Part shown: piece by piece, positions 9,374 to 19,587 of the stretch
Position numbering within the stretch: the first letter of the stretch is position 1
Layout of the letters: every line of letters begins with the position of its first letter
Origin: Ferruginibacter sp.
GTDB lineage: Bacteria; Bacteroidota; Bacteroidia; Chitinophagales; Chitinophagaceae
NCBI GenBank assembly: GCA_025963635.1
Contig: JAOQAK010000064.1
Coordinates: 1 to 64,000 of the forward strand
Direction of reading: 5' to 3'
DNA: 64,000 bases
The notes under the pieces: generated by a model
What the model was told of the DNA's origin: nothing
The model's database searches: none
The model's input: the letters and a program-made list of their open reading frames with translations, nothing else
Program-made: the position numbers and the translations under genes

Positions 9374-9658
9374 CTAATAGTTTGCCTCAGCTATTGTTAT
9401 TATTGTATTTGCAAGTTCATCGTTCACCCTGACATCACAGGATAAAGTATGCCTGGTGTAGGGGGAGTAGTTCTCTTTAATCTCTACCATACAAGTACCA
9501 CAACTACCCATGCCACTGCATAATCCAAAACCAGGTAACGATAAATAATCTGCAATTAAAACCATCAGGCTGTGATATTCATTTCTGTACGTATGCACGG
9601 GGTATTCCTTTCCCAGGTAAACAAGCGTAAAAATAATTGTGTTCTTTTCGGAATTCAT
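9374..9658 (-). CDS. Small [2Fe-2S] ferredoxin-like protein
   Basis: 94 residues. The cluster-binding loop reads GFGLCSGMGSCGTC, giving Cys47-x5-Cys53-x2-Cys56, with a fourth Cys74 in TLSCDVRVNDELA. The first three have adrenodoxin-like spacing, but the gap to the fourth is only 17 residues rather than about 36, so the second half of the fold is shortened. It is soluble and probably carries single electrons in the cytoplasm. No partner oxidoreductase sits beside it: gaps of about 470 bases lie on both sides, so it is probably transcribed alone. The start is the ATG at 9658. Confidence 0.82.
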   Translation of the reverse strand: MNSEKNTIIFTLVYLGKEYPVHTYRNEYHSLMVLIADYLSLPGFGLCSGMGSCGTCMVEIKENYSPYTRHTLSCDVRVNDELANTIITIAEANY

Positions 9659-10133
9659 GCTATGTTTACAAAACTAATTTATTAATGTTGGGTGCAGATT
9701 TTCATAGAATGTCTCAACCAATGAGGCGACTTGTTAATATATACTAACTTCAATTGTTTTCAAAATGAGGTTTGATACAAGAAAATAGAAAATTGCCGAT
9801 TCGTTGACCAATTGATTAAACTTCAGGTACTTTACAGATTATTCCAATGATCGTATAAATTTTCGTTGATTGCTGATGCTGTCCTATAAAATGATGAGAA
9901 TATCCTGATCGACTGAACTTTTCTACCAGGTCCTGGTTCTCTGTTTCCTTTCTTTCCACCCTATTAAAAGATCATCTTCACAAGGGACATCTTGCAATGC
10001 AAAATCTTTTTATTGAGAAATTCATGCGTCATGCCTTGGTGAAGATTAAAAAGAATCAAATGCAATAAGTAAGTTTTTTTAAAAAAAACGGATGTAAAAA
10101 CCGGCACTGTAAGCAAACAATAAATAAACAGCC
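9659..10133. other. Intergenic region between ferredoxin and MFS genes, nothing recognised
   Basis: About 475 AT-rich bases between two divergent genes. It must carry both promoters, but I find no convincing TAnnTTTG box, RNA gene or repeat. Confidence 0.4.
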
Positions 10134-11354
10134 ATGCATTCAAAGCAATACACGAACCCTTTTTTCATCTTTTTCCTTACATTACCTACGGGCATAAGTC
10201 AGGGTTTTGTAACTGTGGCATTGCCCTACCTGCTTACACAAAATGGGTTTCCGGTTGCAGAAGCAGCCGCCATTATTGCTATTGGTTTTTCAGCCAATCT
10301 CTGGCGTTTTTTGTGGGGACCGGTAGTAGATATTTCACTCAGTTTGAAAAAATGGTTCTGGATAGGCTTACTTGTTTGTACCGCCTCACTCCTTTTACTT
10401 TGTTTCACTCCATTCAATGTGAAGGGAAAACTATTACTTACTATTATTGTATTTGCTTCCCAGGTGGCAGGCACTTTTATGTTACTGCCTGTTAATGGTT
10501 TCATGGCTAAGTGTATAGAAGAAAACAAAAAAGGCAAGGCTTCCGGCTGGTACCAGGCTGGTAGCCTGGTGGGTGTAGGTTTGGGTGGGGGTGCTGGCTT
10601 ATGGCTTGCTACACATTATACTGTAGTGATAGCAGGAATTGTATTGTGTGCTGCATCAGTAGTATTTGCATTGGTAATTTTGTTGATAAAAGATGTTCCC
10701 CACGAAAAAGAAAAAACGCTTTTTCACGAAATAGCCGGAATGGGAAAAGACGTGTTTGCAATGATAAAAGTACCCGTCGCGTTATTTGTAATTATATTAA
10801 TAATGATGCCTATCGGCACAGGTGCGGCCGCTAACTTATGGTCGGCTATTGCACAAGACTGGAAAACAGGTGCAGATACTGTTGCACTGGTTACGGGCAT
10901 ACTGAGTGGCCTGATCAGTGCGGCTGGTTGCATTGCTGGTGGCTTTATTATAGATAGATGGGGAAATTGGGTTGCCTATTTGGGGAGTGGTACATTATGT
11001 GCCCTGGTTACTTTCATAATGGCCATAATGCCCTTCCAGCCTGCTGTGTATATTGCCGGCGTTCTTACCTACACATTTGGCATTGGATTGATTAATGCGG
11101 CATTTACATCGGTAATACTATTTGCAATCGGCAAAAAGCATGTTGCAACCAAGTACTCACTGCTTGCATCCCTTGGAAACCTACCGGTTGTTTATATGAC
11201 TGCTTTCGACGGCTGGGCGCATGATAAATACAATAGCAAATACATGCTTATGCTTGAAGCTATAACAGGTATTTTATTTGTGATTATTTTCATTATTATT
11301 TTAAGACAAATGATGAGGAAAAAATTAGTACCCGCAACAGTGGTCCATGTCTAA
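10134..11354 (+). CDS. MFS transporter, AmpG/PAT-like
   Basis: 406 residues with about 12 hydrophobic helices spread evenly, as in the major facilitator superfamily. The first helix region reads PTGISQGFVTVALPYLLTQ, with ANLWRFLWGPVVDISLSLKKW in the loop 2-3 position. The stretch SLLASLGNLPVVYMTAFDGW followed by AHDKYNSKYMLMLE near the C terminus resembles AmpG and acetyl-CoA transporter relatives. AmpG proteins import muropeptides from the periplasm for cell-wall recycling, but the substrate here is inferred only from that likeness. The gene stands alone, convergent with the giant PKD gene across a 219-base gap. The start at ATG 10134 gives a short cytoplasmic tail before helix 1. Confidence 0.82.
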   Translation: MHSKQYTNPFFIFFLTLPTGISQGFVTVALPYLLTQNGFPVAEAAAIIAIGFSANLWRFLWGPVVDISLSLKKWFWIGLLVCTASLLLLCFTPFNVKGKLLLTIIVFASQVAGTFMLLPVNGFMAKCIEENKKGKASGWYQAGSLVGVGLGGGAGLWLATHYTVVIAGIVLCAASVVFALVILLIKDVPHEKEKTLFHEIAGMGKDVFAMIKVPVALFVIILIMMPIGTGAAANLWSAIAQDWKTGADTVALVTGILSGLISAAGCIAGGFIIDRWGNWVAYLGSGTLCALVTFIMAIMPFQPAVYIAGVLTYTFGIGLINAAFTSVILFAIGKKHVATKYSLLASLGNLPVVYMTAFDGWAHDKYNSKYMLMLEAITGILFVIIFIIILRQMMRKKLVPATVVHV

Positions 11355-11573
11355 AAGGCCGCTACCCAAAGAATAATATCGAATCACTCTACTCATCGCC
11401 TCTCCAACACTACGTGCCTTACGGTACAGGTATTGAGAAACTTTCGCCGGGTTCATGGTTTGGCAAATTTGTTTATGCAATCAACTGAATTAGAAAAGAG
11501 TGGTAATACAATTTAGTATTTGCAAGTGAAACTGTAATTGCCATCAATCACCTGATCGTTAAAGAAATAGAAC

Positions 11574-14500
11574 TTACCGCACCAGCATAATTGTACCTTT
11601 TAAATTAAACTCCTGCCCATCTTTGCAAACTACCTCCAGCACGTATAAAAAGGCTCCTGTTCCACTTTGCACGCCATTTACCATACCATCCCAGCCATGG
11701 GAGGGATCATTAACGGGTATGTTTTGTTTCTGAAATACGATTTGCCCCCATCGGTTGACGATGATGAGCCGCTTTACCTGTGCCAGGCCATACCCTTTTA
11801 TATAAAAGCGGTCATTTAATCCGTCACCATTGGGTGAGAAAGCATTGGGAATATACAATTGTCCCTTGCCACAGAACACCGACACATTTACCTGGTCAGT
11901 GGCCTTACAGCCATAGATAGTTTCTACAGTTACATTGTACGTGATATTATTATCTGCTATAAACCGGGGATCAGGGCAGCTGATGCAGTTTAGCCCGGCA
12001 GCGGGGCTCCATAAATATTTATTTACCTCATTGGTATTTACCTGCGCAAGCAACTGTACAGGCGTACCGGATGCTACTTTTATATCCGTTCCGGCATTCA
12101 CCAATGGGGGTTTACCTACTGCAACATCTACAAACCCCGTGTCGTTTTTGCAAACGTTGCCGCTATAAGCAATTACCCGGTAACGGGTGGTAATCAATGG
12201 CGAAGCGAAAGGTGCAGCAATGGCAGGATTAGTAAGACTTGCAGCAGGAGTCCATAGATACGCTGAGGCAACTGCATTGGCATGCAGCTGCACACTTTCA
12301 CCAACGCATAGGGTATCGTTTTTGCTGACTGTGAGGCTTACCGGCTTGTCCACCTTTATGATAACGGTATCTTTTTGAGTACAGCTAAACTGGTTAGTAA
12401 CCGTTACATAATAACTACTGGTAACCCCAGGTGTAGCCAATGGTGTTGCCGTATTTATGTTTTGTAAACTTACGGCCGGTGCCCATTGATATACCATCCC
12501 ATCAAAGCTGCGCAGAAGCACACTGCCTCCACTGCAGATGGTGGTATCGGGCCCTGCATTGGGCAGGGGTAAGGGGTGGATGACTACTTGTTTTTGTACG
12601 CTAACCGTACAGCCGAATTGAGTGAGCAGGTCTAAACCAACAGTATAGTTGCCGGCGCTTGTGAAATTATAAGACATGGTATTATCCCGGGTGATAACAC
12701 TGTTGTTCAACTTCCAGGTGTAAGAAGTTACCAGGTCCTGGGTTTGGATGAGCGCCCGGTACACCAATGTATTCTGCATACATTTCTCCACCTCGCCCAG
12801 TATGGAAGCTTTGATTTTTGTGTATATCCTGATTGTATCAGTGGCTACCATGGTGCCCGGGCAGCCATTAACCGTATTAGCCGTTAAACTGGCAATATAT
12901 TTTCCGGGACTGTTATAAAAATGGGCCGGATCCCTGCTCGTTGAAGTTTGTCCATCCCCAAATTTCCACAGCCAGTCGGTATTGGCAAATTGCGATGTTG
13001 ATAAATTGGTAAAACGTACGGTACCGGTATCACCGCAAATGATAGGGTTAATGATGCTAAAATCAGTTTTAATAGAATCAATGATCACCTGGCGGGAACT
13101 ATCATCCGTACAGCCCTTATCAGTAGCAACTTTTAAATTAATCGTATATCGTCCCGCCGGGAAAAAATGATAATTAAAGACGGCGGTATTCGCTGTAATG
13201 TTGCCGTTTACACTCCATTCATACTGCACAATGGGATCATTGGCGTTTGCCGTAGCGGTGTAAGTTTTTATGCCGGTGGTACAGTGAATTCCTGCACCTG
13301 TAAAGGAAGTGACGGGATTATTGTAAATCTCAATGGCCCGGAGTTTTATGATCGTATCAGTACATCCATGTTGGGAGGTTACCACTAATTTAACATCGTA
13401 GATGCCTGCCTGTTGGTAGGTATGTACAGGATCTTTCAGGGATGAAGCGCTGTTATCTCCAAAGAACCATTCATACTTAACAATATTGAAACGGGAAGCG
13501 GTAAGATCGGTAAACTGTACCCTGGCGGTATCACCACAAAACTTTCCCTTGCGAATGCTGAACGCTGCTCTCACGGAATCAATAATTATATTTCTAAAAA
13601 CCGAATCCGTGCACCCATTAACGGTAGTTACTTTTAATGAAAGACTGTGATTGCCTGCGTTGAAATTATATAACAGGTTGGGAGTATTGCTCCTTACAAT
13701 GCCATCAACCCACCACTGATACTTTACAATATTGTCCACAGAACTGAAAACTCCGGCATAGGGATACAAACCCGGCGCACAATGAATACTATCCCCCTCA
13801 ATTGAACAATGAGGCAGGTGAAATATTTTAATCGTATCAACATAGATGGTACTATCTACGCAACCATTAAGCGTTATGCCAAATAATTTTACCGTGTAAT
13901 TGCCTTCTATGGTATAAGCATGTATGGTATCCCTGCCGTTAAAAATCGTACCATCACCAAAGTTCCAGCTATAACTTTGAATGGCGGCAAACTGTTTACT
14001 AAGATTGGTAAACCTAACCATACCACTATCACAAAACCTGGCAGGGTTTAATGAAAAGCCGGTAACAATAGAATCTACCGTTATTGCTTTTGAGACGGAG
14101 TAGTTACAGCCGTGGATGGTTTGTATATCAAGCGTAATGGTATGATTGCCTGGCACACGGTAATTATAATTTAAGTTAGGCGTGTTCGCGACGCTGTCCA
14201 TATCGATCGTCCATTTGTATTTTGCAATCGCATCCACACTTGATATGGTGCTGATATATTGCAACGTAGTAGATGGCTTTAAGCACACAATGCTTTTTCC
14301 ACTGATCGTTGCCGTAGGTAAATTATAAACTTTTATGGTATCAATCAATGTGGTGCTGTCTGTACAACCGTTCATTGTAGTGCCGACTAATTTAACGGTG
14401 TAATTGCCTGGACTTTTATAGGTATGCGATGTATCCCGTCCATTGAAAACAGCGCCATCACCAAACTTCCACAGGTAACTATTGACGACTCGATAGTGTT

Positions 14501-17500
14501 TCGTAAAATTGCTAAATGTTACCGTTCCGCTCCCGCAAAGCGCTGCAGGGATTAATGAAAAGGCACTAACGATTGAGTCGATTGTAATGGTTTTTGTGAT
14601 GGAATAGGTACAACCGTTAATGGTTTTAATACCCAAAGTAATGGTATGATTGCCCGGCACCCGGTAATTATAATTTAAGTTAGGCGTGTTCGCTACGCTA
14701 TCCGTATCGATCGTCCATTTATATTTTGCAATAGCATCTACACTTGATATGGCGCTGGTATATTGTAAATTGGTAACAGGCGTTAAGCATACAATAGACT
14801 TGCCGCTGATGATGGCTGTTGGCAAATTAAAAACCTTTATGGTGTCGATGAGAGTAGTGCTGTCTTTACACCCATTGGTGGTGACACCAAACAGCTTTAC
14901 CGAATAATTACCGGGAGCCGGGTAAGAATGTGAAATATCGGGTACCAGGGAAGTAGCGCCATCTCCAAAACTCCATATGTAATTTGTAACCGCGGAAAAA
15001 TGTTTGGTGAGATTGGTAAAGGATACGGTCCCGTTTCCGCAAAACCTCCCCGAATCGATCAAAAAATTAGCGGCAATGGAATCGATGACAATGTTTTTTG
15101 ACACGGTATAATCGCAGCCATTTACCGTGCCGATATAAAAACTGAGCACATGATTTCCCGGGATACGATAGTTATAATTTAAATTCGCCGTATTGGCCAC
15201 GCTGTCTCCATCTATCCTCCAAATGTATTTTATAATTGGGTCCGCACTTGTGATGGTGCTTGTATAATTTAATTTACCGGAGGGTGTTAAACATACAACA
15301 CTATTACCGTTCAGTGTGGCACGCGGGCTTGCATTAACAGTGACCGCACTGAATTTTATTAACGAATCAATACATCCGTATTGTGATGTTGCCACCAACT
15401 TTACCTTGTATGTTCCCGGTCGGTTGTATAAATGTGAAGGGCTGGCAATCGTATCCGAACTGCCATCACCAAAAAACCATTTGTACTTTAAAGAAGAAAA
15501 AACAGGGGCGATACTAAAGTTGGTGAATTGTACAATACCACTATCACAGAATTTATTTTTATCATAAGTAAAGCTTGCCCTTGCAGAATCCACGAATACA
15601 GTATCGGTTGACTTTAATGTGAAAGGACAACCTTCCGGACTGGTAAGCACCACATTCGGCAAGTACTTACCGGCATTGATATAGGTGTGTGTTATTACCG
15701 AATCGACTTTGGTAGGATTTACAGGCGTACCATCATTGTAATCCCAGGAATAGGTGCTGATGAACGTGCCGGTTACCTTCATATTGATGGAATACGGTTT
15801 GCAGCCATCGCCGACCGCGGGCGTAAGCGTACCGATCGGGCCCCGTACCCTGATCATTTTAGAAATGGAATCTTTACACCCGTTGAGACCCGTTACCGTT
15901 AACGTTACCTTGTAAAATCCGGGAAGCGCATAGATATGGGGAGATGGATCTTTAAAGGTGCTACCCGTTCCGCCGTCACCAAAATCCCAAACATAGGAAC
16001 TGGCATATTGCGAACTATCGCTAAATGGTATTGCAATGGGGGCACAGCGGGTGGTATCGCCTATTTTGAAATTGGCAATGGGTTTTACCAGCTTTATATA
16101 AGCAGTTTTGGTGGTACTGTCGAGGCAGCCGTTTTCATCCTTCACCACTAATTTAATATTGTAACTACCTTCTGTAGCATAGTTACGCACGCCGTAAAAA
16201 CCGGTTGATGATGTACCATCGCCATAATACCAGGTGTACGTTGCATTGTATGCCGAAGAATAGTTAAAAAGAAATACTTTATAAGCGCCGCATTTCAAAG
16301 TGTCATAACTAAAAAAATCGGCATTGGGCTGATAGATCCTTACATAGTTGGGGCTGCTAATAGAAGCTGTACATCCGATGGAATCCGTTACAGTAAGTGA
16401 AACTGTATAAAAATTAAAATAGTTGTTGCCTTTATAATTATGGATGAGGGGAGTGTCCGACGTGTTATTGAATATCGGCGTGCCATCTCCAAAGTTCCAC
16501 TGCCATTTAACAATGGGAATATTTGCATTCAGCCGGGTGGTATCTGTAAAAACTACCCGCTGGGGATTCAGGCAACTTGTAAACGGGGAAGCCATAAAGC
16601 CTGCCACTGGCCTCGCCGTTGTTAATGGAACAGGAACAGTCTTTGTTAAAGTGGATACACATCCGATGGAATCCGTTACCGTTAATATAACGCTATACGT
16701 GCGGGCATTGTATAAATGGTTGAATGGAGTATCAACCGTTGTATTAAAAACAGGCGAGCCGTCTCCGAATGTCCATCTCCGGTCAGTGATCGGGATGGTT
16801 CCGTTTTGTTGGGAAGAATCAGTAAATGTAATGGCCTGCGGTACGATGCAACTGGCATGCAGGAAAGCCCCAAAATTTGCGGAAGGGCCGTTTACACTAA
16901 TGGGTATGGGATATTGTAATGAATCAAGGCAACCTAACTTATCCTGTATAATAAGCTTTACATAAAATACGCCCTTATTAGCATATACATGACCGGTATT
17001 TCCGTTAAGATACAATCCGAAACTATTAAAATATTGCGTATTGTTAATCACCTGTCTTACCGTGCCATCTCCAAAATCCCAGGTATAGGTTTGTATTTTG
17101 GATGAATCAATCCCCAATGGAAAGAATTTCACATTGCCGTTACTGCATATATCGGTGGCATCGGGGGTAAAGTTTGCTTTTTCATCAATGATGATGATAC
17201 GTTTTCTGCCGGTATCAATCACATTCGTTAATGTATCCAACCTGGTGACTGTAACAATGTATACTTTCTGCGGCGGTGAATAAATGTGTGTTACCGGGTT
17301 TATTGGCAGGGTTGTGTACAACGGAGACCCGTCACCAAAATCCCAGCTTAACACAACTTTATTACTCACGGTATCGGTAAGGGTTACACTATATTTATCG
17401 GCACAACTTTTTCCAACTCCGAAGCCACCACCGCCACCACCTCCTCCTCCTCCTCCGCCGCCCCCTCCACTTCCATCATCATCACAAAGATCAATCACAT

Positions 17501-19400
17501 CAACTTTCTTTGAGAGTGTGGTATAAGTACATTCCGCAGTTATGATGGTAAGTGTTGGATTAAAAGTGCCACCGATAGAATACACATGGTTAGATATTAC
17601 GGTGCTTAGGGTATCATTGGAAGATCCATCGCCATAATTCCATACATAACTTATCACCGGAACGATTAAGTTGCTTACCTGTGCTGTAAATTTTACAGGC
17701 AAGGGCAAACAACCACCGGGAGGTACATACGTGAAGTTTACAACGGGCAAATAATTTCTTATATAATTATACGAAACTGTACTACCTGCACAACCCACCA
17801 CCGTATCTCTGGCAGTAAGCGTTACCGTAAAATTTCCGAATGCCGTGTAAGTATGTGTCACAGGCAAAGTATCGTTTGAAACAAACGTAGTACCGTCGCC
17901 GAAACTCCAGGTAAATTGCAGGTCGGTTCCGGGTGAAGTTGTATTGAAAAATTTTATAGTAAAGGGTATTCCGCAACCATCCACTTTTCCAGGCGTAAAG
18001 CTTACGGAAGGGCCGCTTTTTACATGAACCATTTTCGCTGTGGTGTCTGCACATCCAAGGAGATCATACGCAATTAAACTCACCGAAACATCATTGGGTG
18101 TTGCAAATATGTGGGAAGTGGGTGAATTATTCTGAACAGCACCATTATCAGAAAAAACCCATTTTACGTTGTTGGGAGAAGGTGTAGCACTGCCGCTGAA
18201 TTGTGTGGAAGCATTCGCACAAACTGTGTCGGGGGCCTGGATAAAATAAGGAGCAAGACCAGCGCCACTTTTTACGTGAATCATTTTCGTAATGGTATCG
18301 CTGCATCCCTGCGCAGTGTAGGCAATTAAGGATATCATATGATTGCCGGGCTGGGTAAAACTATGATTAGTGGGAGAATAGAACTGTATGGCGCCGTTAT
18401 CACTAAAAATCCATTTTACATAATTAGGGGCAGGTGTAGCATTCCCGGCAAACACCGTCGGAACATTGATACAAACCGTATCAGGTGCTGTTATGAAGTA
18501 CGGCGCAACATTGCCGATATATATTGTGGTGGTACTAGTGGAACTGCAACTATTACCTACTGATGCTGATAAGCTAACTGTATAGGCACCGGGTGCGTTA
18601 TAAAAATGTGAAGGACTTTTCAGGTTGCTGGTACTGCCGTCTCCAAAATCCCATTTATATACATTTACAGGACTGCCCCCGGTAGTAGTATTGTTAAAAA
18701 ATACGGTAGCCGTATTATTGCAACTGAATGCAGGCGTAGCGGCGAAAGATGCAACCGGTTTATTATATACATGGATATACTGAAATTTGGTAGCAGCAGC
18801 GCTTTCGCAGCCCCAGCTATTTTTTACAATAAGAGAAATATTATACAAACCCGGCGTACTAAAGGAAAAGGAAGGGTTTTTAATCGTACTCCCGCCTGCT
18901 CCAAAATCCCAGGTCCAATTATTAATGGTTCCGGTTGCTGTTGTGGATAAATCAGTAAAGGAAATATTGTGTGGAACACAACCGGCTGTATCGCTGGCTG
19001 CGAAATCGACCAATGGCTGCGGGTGAACAATCACGCTGTCGGTCTTCGTCTTAACTTCCCCATTCGAAAAAGTTGCCGTTAGGGTTACATAAAATTTTTG
19101 CGCATTCAAATAGTTAGTGCCCACCGTTGCCGCGCCATTGGATATGATGGTGCCGTTTCCGAGATTCCAATCCCTTCGCACAACAGTTCCACCTGTAGAA
19201 ACATCTGTAAAATTTACCCCGCTTAAAGGAATACAACCGCTTCGGAAATTAATTGTAAAAGCAGCAGTAGTTTGCGCAGAGAGTGCTGAAACAAAGGCTG
19301 TAAAAAGAGTAAAAAATAAAATACACTTTCCCCAGGGAAAAGATGATAAACAGGTTTTATAAAATTTCCCCGCAGCAGTTATGGTAAAAAGCTTTATCAA
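11574..19400 (-). CDS. Giant PKD-repeat surface protein with gliding-motility-type C-terminal domain
   Basis: 2,608 residues. The only usable start in this frame is TTG 19400, because an in-frame stop lies just upstream and no ATG occurs before the signal peptide (hydrophobic CILFFTLFTAFVSALSAQ, ending near residue 44). The body is a string of roughly 25 PKD domains, recognised by WDFGDG-type motifs (YKWDFGDGS, YTWDFGDGT, YVWDFGDGG) and followed by SH-Y-PG-Y-V strands. A run of glycines interrupts them near residue 650. From about 1,400 to 2,250 canonical and degenerate PKD units (YKWTIDTDSVANTP) alternate. Three Ig-like modules (PNAGPDTTICSGGS) precede the C-terminal sorting domain (IPNAFSPNGDGLNDRF, IVNRWGQIVF, GWDG, ending MLVR), which directs export by the type IX system. 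It is probably an adhesin or filament at the cell surface. Confidence 0.93.
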   Translation of the reverse strand: MIKLFTITAAGKFYKTCLSSFPWGKCILFFTLFTAFVSALSAQTTAAFTINFRSGCIPLSGVNFTDVSTGGTVVRRDWNLGNGTIISNGAATVGTNYLNAQKFYVTLTATFSNGEVKTKTDSVIVHPQPLVDFAASDTAGCVPHNISFTDLSTTATGTINNWTWDFGAGGSTIKNPSFSFSTPGLYNISLIVKNSWGCESAAATKFQYIHVYNKPVASFAATPAFSCNNTATVFFNNTTTGGSPVNVYKWDFGDGSTSNLKSPSHFYNAPGAYTVSLSASVGNSCSSTSTTTIYIGNVAPYFITAPDTVCINVPTVFAGNATPAPNYVKWIFSDNGAIQFYSPTNHSFTQPGNHMISLIAYTAQGCSDTITKMIHVKSGAGLAPYFIQAPDTVCANASTQFSGSATPSPNNVKWVFSDNGAVQNNSPTSHIFATPNDVSVSLIAYDLLGCADTTAKMVHVKSGPSVSFTPGKVDGCGIPFTIKFFNTTSPGTDLQFTWSFGDGTTFVSNDTLPVTHTYTAFGNFTVTLTARDTVVGCAGSTVSYNYIRNYLPVVNFTYVPPGGCLPLPVKFTAQVSNLIVPVISYVWNYGDGSSNDTLSTVISNHVYSIGGTFNPTLTIITAECTYTTLSKKVDVIDLCDDDGSGGGGGGGGGGGGGGGFGVGKSCADKYSVTLTDTVSNKVVLSWDFGDGSPLYTTLPINPVTHIYSPPQKVYIVTVTRLDTLTNVIDTGRKRIIIIDEKANFTPDATDICSNGNVKFFPLGIDSSKIQTYTWDFGDGTVRQVINNTQYFNSFGLYLNGNTGHVYANKGVFYVKLIIQDKLGCLDSLQYPIPISVNGPSANFGAFLHASCIVPQAITFTDSSQQNGTIPITDRRWTFGDGSPVFNTTVDTPFNHLYNARTYSVILTVTDSIGCVSTLTKTVPVPLTTARPVAGFMASPFTSCLNPQRVVFTDTTRLNANIPIVKWQWNFGDGTPIFNNTSDTPLIHNYKGNNYFNFYTVSLTVTDSIGCTASISSPNYVRIYQPNADFFSYDTLKCGAYKVFLFNYSSAYNATYTWYYGDGTSSTGFYGVRNYATEGSYNIKLVVKDENGCLDSTTKTAYIKLVKPIANFKIGDTTRCAPIAIPFSDSSQYASSYVWDFGDGGTGSTFKDPSPHIYALPGFYKVTLTVTGLNGCKDSISKMIRVRGPIGTLTPAVGDGCKPYSINMKVTGTFISTYSWDYNDGTPVNPTKVDSVITHTYINAGKYLPNVVLTSPEGCPFTLKSTDTVFVDSARASFTYDKNKFCDSGIVQFTNFSIAPVFSSLKYKWFFGDGSSDTIASPSHLYNRPGTYKVKLVATSQYGCIDSLIKFSAVTVNASPRATLNGNSVVCLTPSGKLNYTSTITSADPIIKYIWRIDGDSVANTANLNYNYRIPGNHVLSFYIGTVNGCDYTVSKNIVIDSIAANFLIDSGRFCGNGTVSFTNLTKHFSAVTNYIWSFGDGATSLVPDISHSYPAPGNYSVKLFGVTTNGCKDSTTLIDTIKVFNLPTAIISGKSIVCLTPVTNLQYTSAISSVDAIAKYKWTIDTDSVANTPNLNYNYRVPGNHTITLGIKTINGCTYSITKTITIDSIVSAFSLIPAALCGSGTVTFSNFTKHYRVVNSYLWKFGDGAVFNGRDTSHTYKSPGNYTVKLVGTTMNGCTDSTTLIDTIKVYNLPTATISGKSIVCLKPSTTLQYISTISSVDAIAKYKWTIDMDSVANTPNLNYNYRVPGNHTITLDIQTIHGCNYSVSKAITVDSIVTGFSLNPARFCDSGMVRFTNLSKQFAAIQSYSWNFGDGTIFNGRDTIHAYTIEGNYTVKLFGITLNGCVDSTIYVDTIKIFHLPHCSIEGDSIHCAPGLYPYAGVFSSVDNIVKYQWWVDGIVRSNTPNLLYNFNAGNHSLSLKVTTVNGCTDSVFRNIIIDSVRAAFSIRKGKFCGDTARVQFTDLTASRFNIVKYEWFFGDNSASSLKDPVHTYQQAGIYDVKLVVTSQHGCTDTIIKLRAIEIYNNPVTSFTGAGIHCTTGIKTYTATANANDPIVQYEWSVNGNITANTAVFNYHFFPAGRYTINLKVATDKGCTDDSSRQVIIDSIKTDFSIINPIICGDTGTVRFTNLSTSQFANTDWLWKFGDGQTSTSRDPAHFYNSPGKYIASLTANTVNGCPGTMVATDTIRIYTKIKASILGEVEKCMQNTLVYRALIQTQDLVTSYTWKLNNSVITRDNTMSYNFTSAGNYTVGLDLLTQFGCTVSVQKQVVIHPLPLPNAGPDTTICSGGSVLLRSFDGMVYQWAPAVSLQNINTATPLATPGVTSSYYVTVTNQFSCTQKDTVIIKVDKPVSLTVSKNDTLCVGESVQLHANAVASAYLWTPAASLTNPAIAAPFASPLITTRYRVIAYSGNVCKNDTGFVDVAVGKPPLVNAGTDIKVASGTPVQLLAQVNTNEVNKYLWSPAAGLNCISCPDPRFIADNNITYNVTVETIYGCKATDQVNVSVFCGKGQLYIPNAFSPNGDGLNDRFYIKGYGLAQVKRLIIVNRWGQIVFQKQNIPVNDPSHGWDGMVNGVQSGTGAFLYVLEVVCKDGQEFNLKGTIMLVR
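13640..15330 (-). repeat. 504-bp tandem periodicity inside the PKD gene
   Basis: Equivalent bases in successive units fall at 14143, 14647 and 15151, exactly 504 bases (168 codons) apart; a more diverged unit lies 495 bases before, at 13648. Long near-identical blocks occur, for example around 14161-14220 and 14665-14724. Each unit holds one canonical and one degenerate PKD domain. This shows tandem duplication of a two-domain block. Confidence 0.8.
17424..17469 (-). repeat. GGN trinucleotide tract encoding polyglycine
   Basis: A pure GGN codon run (GGT, GGC and GGA mixed) encodes about 15 consecutive glycines after DDDGSG in the PKD protein. It is probably a flexible linker. A triplet tract can change length without shifting frame. 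Confidence 0.85.
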
Positions 19401-19587
19401 ATTATCTACAGTTTGTAATTTCCATGCGACAAACGCACAAATGGGTACGAATGAAACATGATTTTAAATAGAAAGAATGAGTGAACGATCGTGCATTCTT
19501 AACAACAGAAATAAATTAAACTGCTTTTTGGTCAAGTAGGTTCACGGCAGATAAATTCATAGCTATGCCTTGTTAAAACCAATAGAA

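Noticed and set aside
17284-17526. Plus-strand open frame with a long proline run
   Set aside because: It is the antisense reading of the polyglycine tract in the PKD gene; nothing supports expression.
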